Source: Ignavibacteria bacterium (GTDB lineage Bacteria > Bacteroidota > Ignavibacteria > Kapaibacteriales > UBA2268). Taken from it: 64,000 bases of DNA. The notes beneath the pieces are model-generated. The model did no database searches. It saw only the letters and a program-made list of their open reading frames with translations, and was not told where the DNA came from. Within the stretch, counting starts at the first letter, position 1. Each line of letters opens with the position of its first letter. The translations under genes and the position numbers were made by a program. Positions 59,613 to 64,000 of this stretch are shown in pieces. The DNA is taken from NCBI GenBank assembly GCA_031261605.1, contig JAISJI010000027.1, positions 1 to 64,000 on the forward strand. Direction: 5' to 3'.

Positions 59613-61271
59613 TTATTCTTTGGTAACTTCCTCTAAGAATTTCATTTTAGAGAAGATAATGATAGCGGAAATTAAACAGCATATTGCAAAGAATGCCCAA
59701 AGATACCATAATTCATCTATCCAACTCCATAAACTTGAGCCGATAAAAAGTAATTTATTACCTACGGCAGTAGCCCCAAGCCATCCGCCTTGCATAAGAC
59801 CTTTTAGTCGGTCAGGAGCAACTTTGGATACAAATGAAAGCCCCATCGGAGAGAGGAATAGTTCGGCGATTGTAAGCAAAAAATAAGTTCCGATAAGGAG
59901 GTAAGGAGAAACGCCTTGCTCAGATGCTGTAAGTAGTCCTTTCGGAGCAACTAACGATATAGAGCCAACAAGCATAACTCCAAACGCAACGGCTGTGATT
60001 ATCATACCGATACCGATTTTTCGTGGAGTGGATGGTTCGGCGTTGCGTTTGTTTAAGTATGCAAAGAAAGCAAGCACTACCGGAGTTAAAAATACAATCA
60101 ATACAGGATTAAATGCTTCAAATAGTTCGGGTGCAATTGGAGTTCCAGCAGGGTCAAAAGTTGTAGTTAAGTAGTAAGTTAAACCGCCACCAACAAGGAA
60201 CATTCCTGCTCCGATTAAACGAGTAAGACCCTTTGAGCCCTTTTTAATTAATAACACAACACCAAAAATAGCAGCGATAAATGTTAGTAATGATTTTAGG
60301 TTAAAGAAGATATTTGTGAAAGGGCTTGCATTTTTTGCAACATAATCACGTGCGAAATACATTAATGTCAGTCCGTTCTGGTGGAATGACATCCAGAAGA
60401 AAATTACAACAATGAAAACTAATAGTAACGCTTTGATGCGTTGTTTTTCGTTCTTTGTAAAGCCCTTAAAGGAAACTTTTCCTTTTTCAGCGACATTGTA
60501 TTTATCAGCATACGCCATATGTTTTTGGAACACAAGGAAGATAACCATAGAAACAACCATAGCAGCGGCAGCAATAGCAAAAGCTAAGTTGTATCCTGTT
60601 CCAAATGCTTCAATGTATTGATTAGCGAATACAGTTAGGTCGCCGACAGATGCACCGCTTACTTTATCGGCTAATGTCTGCAAGGTGCCAGAGTTTGGCA
60701 ACAAGCCGTCTAAAAATTTGTGGCAAAGCCCTGGAAGTTCTTTGTCATATCCGAAGCCCTGTGACTCAAGAAACCAATCTCTGATGCCGACAGCCGCAAA
60801 CGGAGCAAAGAACGCACCAACGTTGATACCCATATAGAATATGCTGAATGCAGAGTCACGCAGGTGTTCGAATTCAGGTTTATCGTATAGTTTTCCGACT
60901 AACGCTTGAATATTGCCTTTGAATAGCCCATTACCGAATGCGATAATGAGTAGTCCAGCGATGACGAATGGTAAGGTTAGCCCGGGCACTGCCATTAGGA
61001 CATATCCAATAGTCATCACAGCAATACCAATTGCTATGGTTTTTCGGAAATTTCTTAAACTATCGGCAATGAACCCACCGACAAGAGCAAGAATGTAAAT
61101 AGCGAAATAGAAGTAACTGTAGACCTCTCCCGCACCATCTTCTGTTAATCCGAATTTGGCTTGGAGGAACAGCACGAGTATCGCCATCATAGTGTAGAAG
61201 CCGAAACGCTCTCCCATATTAGCAAAGAATGCTACGTAGAGCCCTTTCGGATGACCGCTTAAAAGTGACAT
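59613..61271 (-). CDS. POT-family peptide MFS transporter
   Basis: HPKGLYVAFFANMGERFGFYTMMAILVLFLQ (ExxERFxYY-like), GNGLFKGNIQALVG, FSIFYMGINVGAF. Confidence 0.93.
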   Translation of the reverse strand: MSLLSGHPKGLYVAFFANMGERFGFYTMMAILVLFLQAKFGLTEDGAGEVYSYFYFAIYILALVGGFIADSLRNFRKTIAIGIAVMTIGYVLMAVPGLTLPFVIAGLLIIAFGNGLFKGNIQALVGKLYDKPEFEHLRDSAFSIFYMGINVGAFFAPFAAVGIRDWFLESQGFGYDKELPGLCHKFLDGLLPNSGTLQTLADKVSGASVGDLTVFANQYIEAFGTGYNLAFAIAAAAMVVSMVIFLVFQKHMAYADKYNVAEKGKVSFKGFTKNEKQRIKALLLVFIVVIFFWMSFHQNGLTLMYFARDYVAKNASPFTNIFFNLKSLLTFIAAIFGVVLLIKKGSKGLTRLIGAGMFLVGGGLTYYLTTTFDPAGTPIAPELFEAFNPVLIVFLTPVVLAFFAYLNKRNAEPSTPRKIGIGMIITAVAFGVMLVGSISLVAPKGLLTASEQGVSPYLLIGTYFLLTIAELFLSPMGLSFVSKVAPDRLKGLMQGGWLGATAVGNKLLFIGSSLWSWIDELWYLWAFFAICCLISAIIIFSKMKFLEEVTKE

Positions 61272-61451
61272 ATAATTTTACCTTTTAAAAGTTTATAAAC
61301 ATTGGATGGTAATATAATAAAAATTGCGAATAAAATAATGATACAATATTCCACATTACATTTTATTTTTCCACATTGCATTTATATTTTGAAAATTGGA
61401 TTTTATTGTGTAATTTACAAGCATCCACTTATTCACTTATACATTATAATT

Positions 61452-62111
61452 ATGGAACTATATGTAGATACTGCAAATATAGAGCAAATACGCCATTGTG
61501 CTGCTCTGGGATTTGTATCCGGTGTTACTACCAATCCTTCTTTATTGGCTCAAGAAGACCCGACAATAGATGTTAAGCAACTTTTGCTTGATATTCACAA
61601 GACCATTGGCGGTCATATCTCCATTGAAGTAATCTCTACAAAGAAGGAGGGAATTATCAAAGAGGCATCCGAAATATTGGAATGGTGTCCAGAAGCCACA
61701 ATCAAGATACCAATGATTGCTGAGGGTTTAGCAGCGTGTAGCGAATTGGCTAAGCGTGAAATACCGACCAATGTAACGCTGGTATTTTCACCATCGCAAG
61801 CGATAGCAGCAGCCAATGCAGGTGCTACTTATGTATCTGTATTCCTTGGAAGATTGGATGACATTGGTGTTTCAAGTCGCGAGGTGTTGGAGCAGATTTG
61901 CGAAATCTGGGATGTTCAACAATACGATTCGCTTATTATTGCCGCATCTATACGCCATCCAATGCATATCATTGACTCGGCAGCAGCTGGTGCACACATT
62001 GCAACTATTCCATATAAGGTGTTATTACAGAGTTTGGAGCATCCATTAACGACTTCCGGCTTAGATAGATTTCTTGCAGATAATGCTAAGAGATTGGCTG
62101 CGAAGAAATAG
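61452..62111 (+). CDS. transaldolase/fructose-6-phosphate aldolase-like
   Basis: MELYVDTANIEQIRHCAALGFVSGVTTNPSLLA, IKIPM, NVTLVFSPSQAIAAANAGATYVSVFLGRLDD; ORF track start 61302 probably too early. Confidence 0.92.
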   Translation: MELYVDTANIEQIRHCAALGFVSGVTTNPSLLAQEDPTIDVKQLLLDIHKTIGGHISIEVISTKKEGIIKEASEILEWCPEATIKIPMIAEGLAACSELAKREIPTNVTLVFSPSQAIAAANAGATYVSVFLGRLDDIGVSSREVLEQICEIWDVQQYDSLIIAASIRHPMHIIDSAAAGAHIATIPYKVLLQSLEHPLTTSGLDRFLADNAKRLAAKK

Positions 62112-62252
62112 ATAATAATATTTGCAAATACATTCATTAGGATACATTTACATAACGAAATATATCCTGAATGTTTTGTGCAGTAATATTTAGAAACATA
62201 ATAATTATTTAATTTTTACTATACTTATAGTCGTGCAGTATGCCCAAATACA

Positions 62253-63332
62253 ATGAAAGAAATTAAATTATCCACACATCACCATCACATAAAGACCAAG
62301 GTCTATTTTGTGACGGACTCGGAACTTATAGATATATTTTCAGATATGCAATACACTATAATTGTTGACAGGACTGTTATGGAGTTGCATCCGTCTATTT
62401 TTGCACAGTTCGCCGATAGGTTGGTCGTTATAGAGCCAGAGCATAAGAAGGATATTCGTATGTTTACGGAAGTATGCGAGCAACTTATATCTCATAAAGT
62501 GAAGAAGAATTTTCATTTGATAGGAGTTGGTGGAGGATTAATATCTGATTTAGTCGGCTTTGTTGCATCGGTGTATATGCGTGGGGTATCGGTTAGTTTT
62601 GTGCCGACAACTGTGTTGGGAATGGTTGATGCTTCTATTGGTGGTAAGAATGCGCTAAATTTCGGCACGATAAAGAATATCGTTGGCACTATCCATCATC
62701 CGGAGAATGTCTATCTGCATCTCAATTTTTTGAAGACACTACCACATTCCGAATTTATGTCCGGAATGGCAGAAGTTGCTAAGACAGCGTTTCTATTTGA
62801 TTACGAACTCGTGCATGACACTCTCTTATTCCTAAATAAATTTAATATTAATGCAATCAATATAATGAAATTGACGACAATCATTACAGAATCTATTACG
62901 CATAAAATGGCAATAGTTAATAATGATGTGTATGACAATTCGGAACGCAATTTACTTAACTTCGGGCATACAATAGGGCATCTGTTGGAACTTGAATATG
63001 GCTTAATGCACGGCTTCGCAGTGGCACAAGGTATGGTTTTAGAGACACAATTAGCAATGATATTAGAACTTACCGATGGTTCGGTCTATAACAGGGTCAG
63101 GCGTATATTAGGCAAATATTTCTTAACAGATATGCAGGATTTTGATTTAAAAAAAATCATTGACAAAATTGTCTATGACAAGAAAGCCAATGGCGATACC
63201 ATACTGCTACCGGTTATTGATGATATTGGTTCATCGCACCTATACGAAGTGAAATTAGTAGAATTTTATAGATTAATTAATGCAAGACCACCAAAATTAC
63301 CGCCAGAACCAGAACCAGAACTCACCGATTAA
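62253..63332 (+). CDS. aroB: 3-dehydroquinate synthase
   Basis: GVGGGLISDLVGFVASVYMRGVSVSFVPTTVLGMVDASIGGKNALNFG; NFGHTIGHLLE. Confidence 0.95.
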   Translation: MKEIKLSTHHHHIKTKVYFVTDSELIDIFSDMQYTIIVDRTVMELHPSIFAQFADRLVVIEPEHKKDIRMFTEVCEQLISHKVKKNFHLIGVGGGLISDLVGFVASVYMRGVSVSFVPTTVLGMVDASIGGKNALNFGTIKNIVGTIHHPENVYLHLNFLKTLPHSEFMSGMAEVAKTAFLFDYELVHDTLLFLNKFNINAINIMKLTTIITESITHKMAIVNNDVYDNSERNLLNFGHTIGHLLELEYGLMHGFAVAQGMVLETQLAMILELTDGSVYNRVRRILGKYFLTDMQDFDLKKIIDKIVYDKKANGDTILLPVIDDIGSSHLYEVKLVEFYRLINARPPKLPPEPEPELTD

Positions 63333-64000
63333 TATTGCTGCTATTGATATTGGCTCCAATACTATACTGATGCAGATATTGCAACTCTCAGATATACCTA
63401 CCATTATCGCTGACTATCACGGCATTGCACGTCTAAGTGAGAACATTAATGTTACACAAACTATATGTCCTGCTGCCATCCGGCGTGCTTCCGCTATACT
63501 ATCTGAATATGCTTTGCACTGCAAAACAGCGGATGTGAAGTATATACGTGCTGTTGCGACAAGCGCAATGCGTGAAGCGAGCAACTCTGCCGAGGTAGTG
63601 CAGCAATTAGAACAGGCATTCGGGATGCCAAATTTCCATATTGATATTATTACAGGAGATGAGGAAGCCGAGTTGAGTTTCTTAGGGGCGATTAATGCAC
63701 TTGCAGCAGGTACAACATACACCGTGATAGATATTGGTGGTGGTTCTACCGAAATCATTACCGGTAACAAGCAACATATAATTTCTAAAATTAGCATTCC
63801 GATTGGTGTCGTAAAACTTACAGAGCAATTTCATATTACGCAACCCGTAAAAGATGCCTTGCGTTTGGAGATACGGCACTTTCTTTGCGAAACTTTTTCT
63901 GTGATAGATGCTTCTGTTCATAATGGAGAACTCATTGCGGTATCTGGAACTCCTACTGCACTTGCAGCGATTGCCTGCAATATCAATGAATACGATAACA
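63280..64000 (+). CDS. Ppx/GppA phosphatase family, partial at window edge
   Basis: my translation: INIAAIDIGSNTILMQILQ..., TSAMREASNS, ITGDEEAELSFLGAI, YTVIDIGGGSTEIITG; open at 64000; absent from the ORF track. Confidence 0.9.
   Translation, partial: MQDHQNYRQNQNQNSPINIAAIDIGSNTILMQILQLSDIPTIIADYHGIARLSENINVTQTICPAAIRRASAILSEYALHCKTADVKYIRAVATSAMREASNSAEVVQQLEQAFGMPNFHIDIITGDEEAELSFLGAINALAAGTTYTVIDIGGGSTEIITGNKQHIISKISIPIGVVKLTEQFHITQPVKDALRLEIRHFLCETFSVIDASVHNGELIAVSGTPTALAAIACNINEYDN

Noticed and set aside
63417-63797. 126-aa minus-strand ORF
   Set aside because: Antisense to the partial Ppx/GppA coding frame, which has clear family motifs.

Overview
The window is an AT-rich, gene-dense bacterial chromosome segment. 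Its T9SS-type C-terminal sorting domains, a PorW/SprE-like lipoprotein, a TonB receptor, LptD and TAnnTTTG-type promoters suggest the Bacteroidota/Chlorobiota/Kapabacteria/Ignavibacteria side of the tree; this taxon call is inference. Most of it is housekeeping: recG, nuoI, M16 peptidase, purC, tsaD, miaA, M20 peptidase, pyrC, rnhB, dapA, nuoD, serA, dapF, mnmA, lptD, gltX, an AddA/UvrD-like helicase-nuclease, fructose-6-P aldolase-like, aroB and a partial ppx/gppA, plus several signalling proteins. No CRISPR array, tRNA or rRNA was recognised. I did not find a complete, obviously new system. The most informative non-routine items are: (1) a decayed accessory/defence region at about 13.3-17.6 kb with remnants of a sacsin/HSP90-ATPase + RecD-like helicase-nuclease giant protein, a frameshifted metallophosphoesterase and an McrC-type nuclease tail, next to one intact dual-specificity-like phosphatase; (2) a TPM-domain gene inserted between miaA and a lipoprotein gene, flanked by about 200-bp direct repeats that duplicate the miaA 3' end plus the downstream gene's leader (apparent promoter capture); (3) a GC-richer, foldable intergenic segment at about 34.29-34.41 kb that may be a structured ncRNA, convergent with an orphan PBECR-like nuclease gene; (4) a GT2 / polyprenyl-P-sugar transferase fusion that seems to lack the transferase catalytic core; (5) a UmuD/LexA-like protein apparently lacking the catalytic serine.
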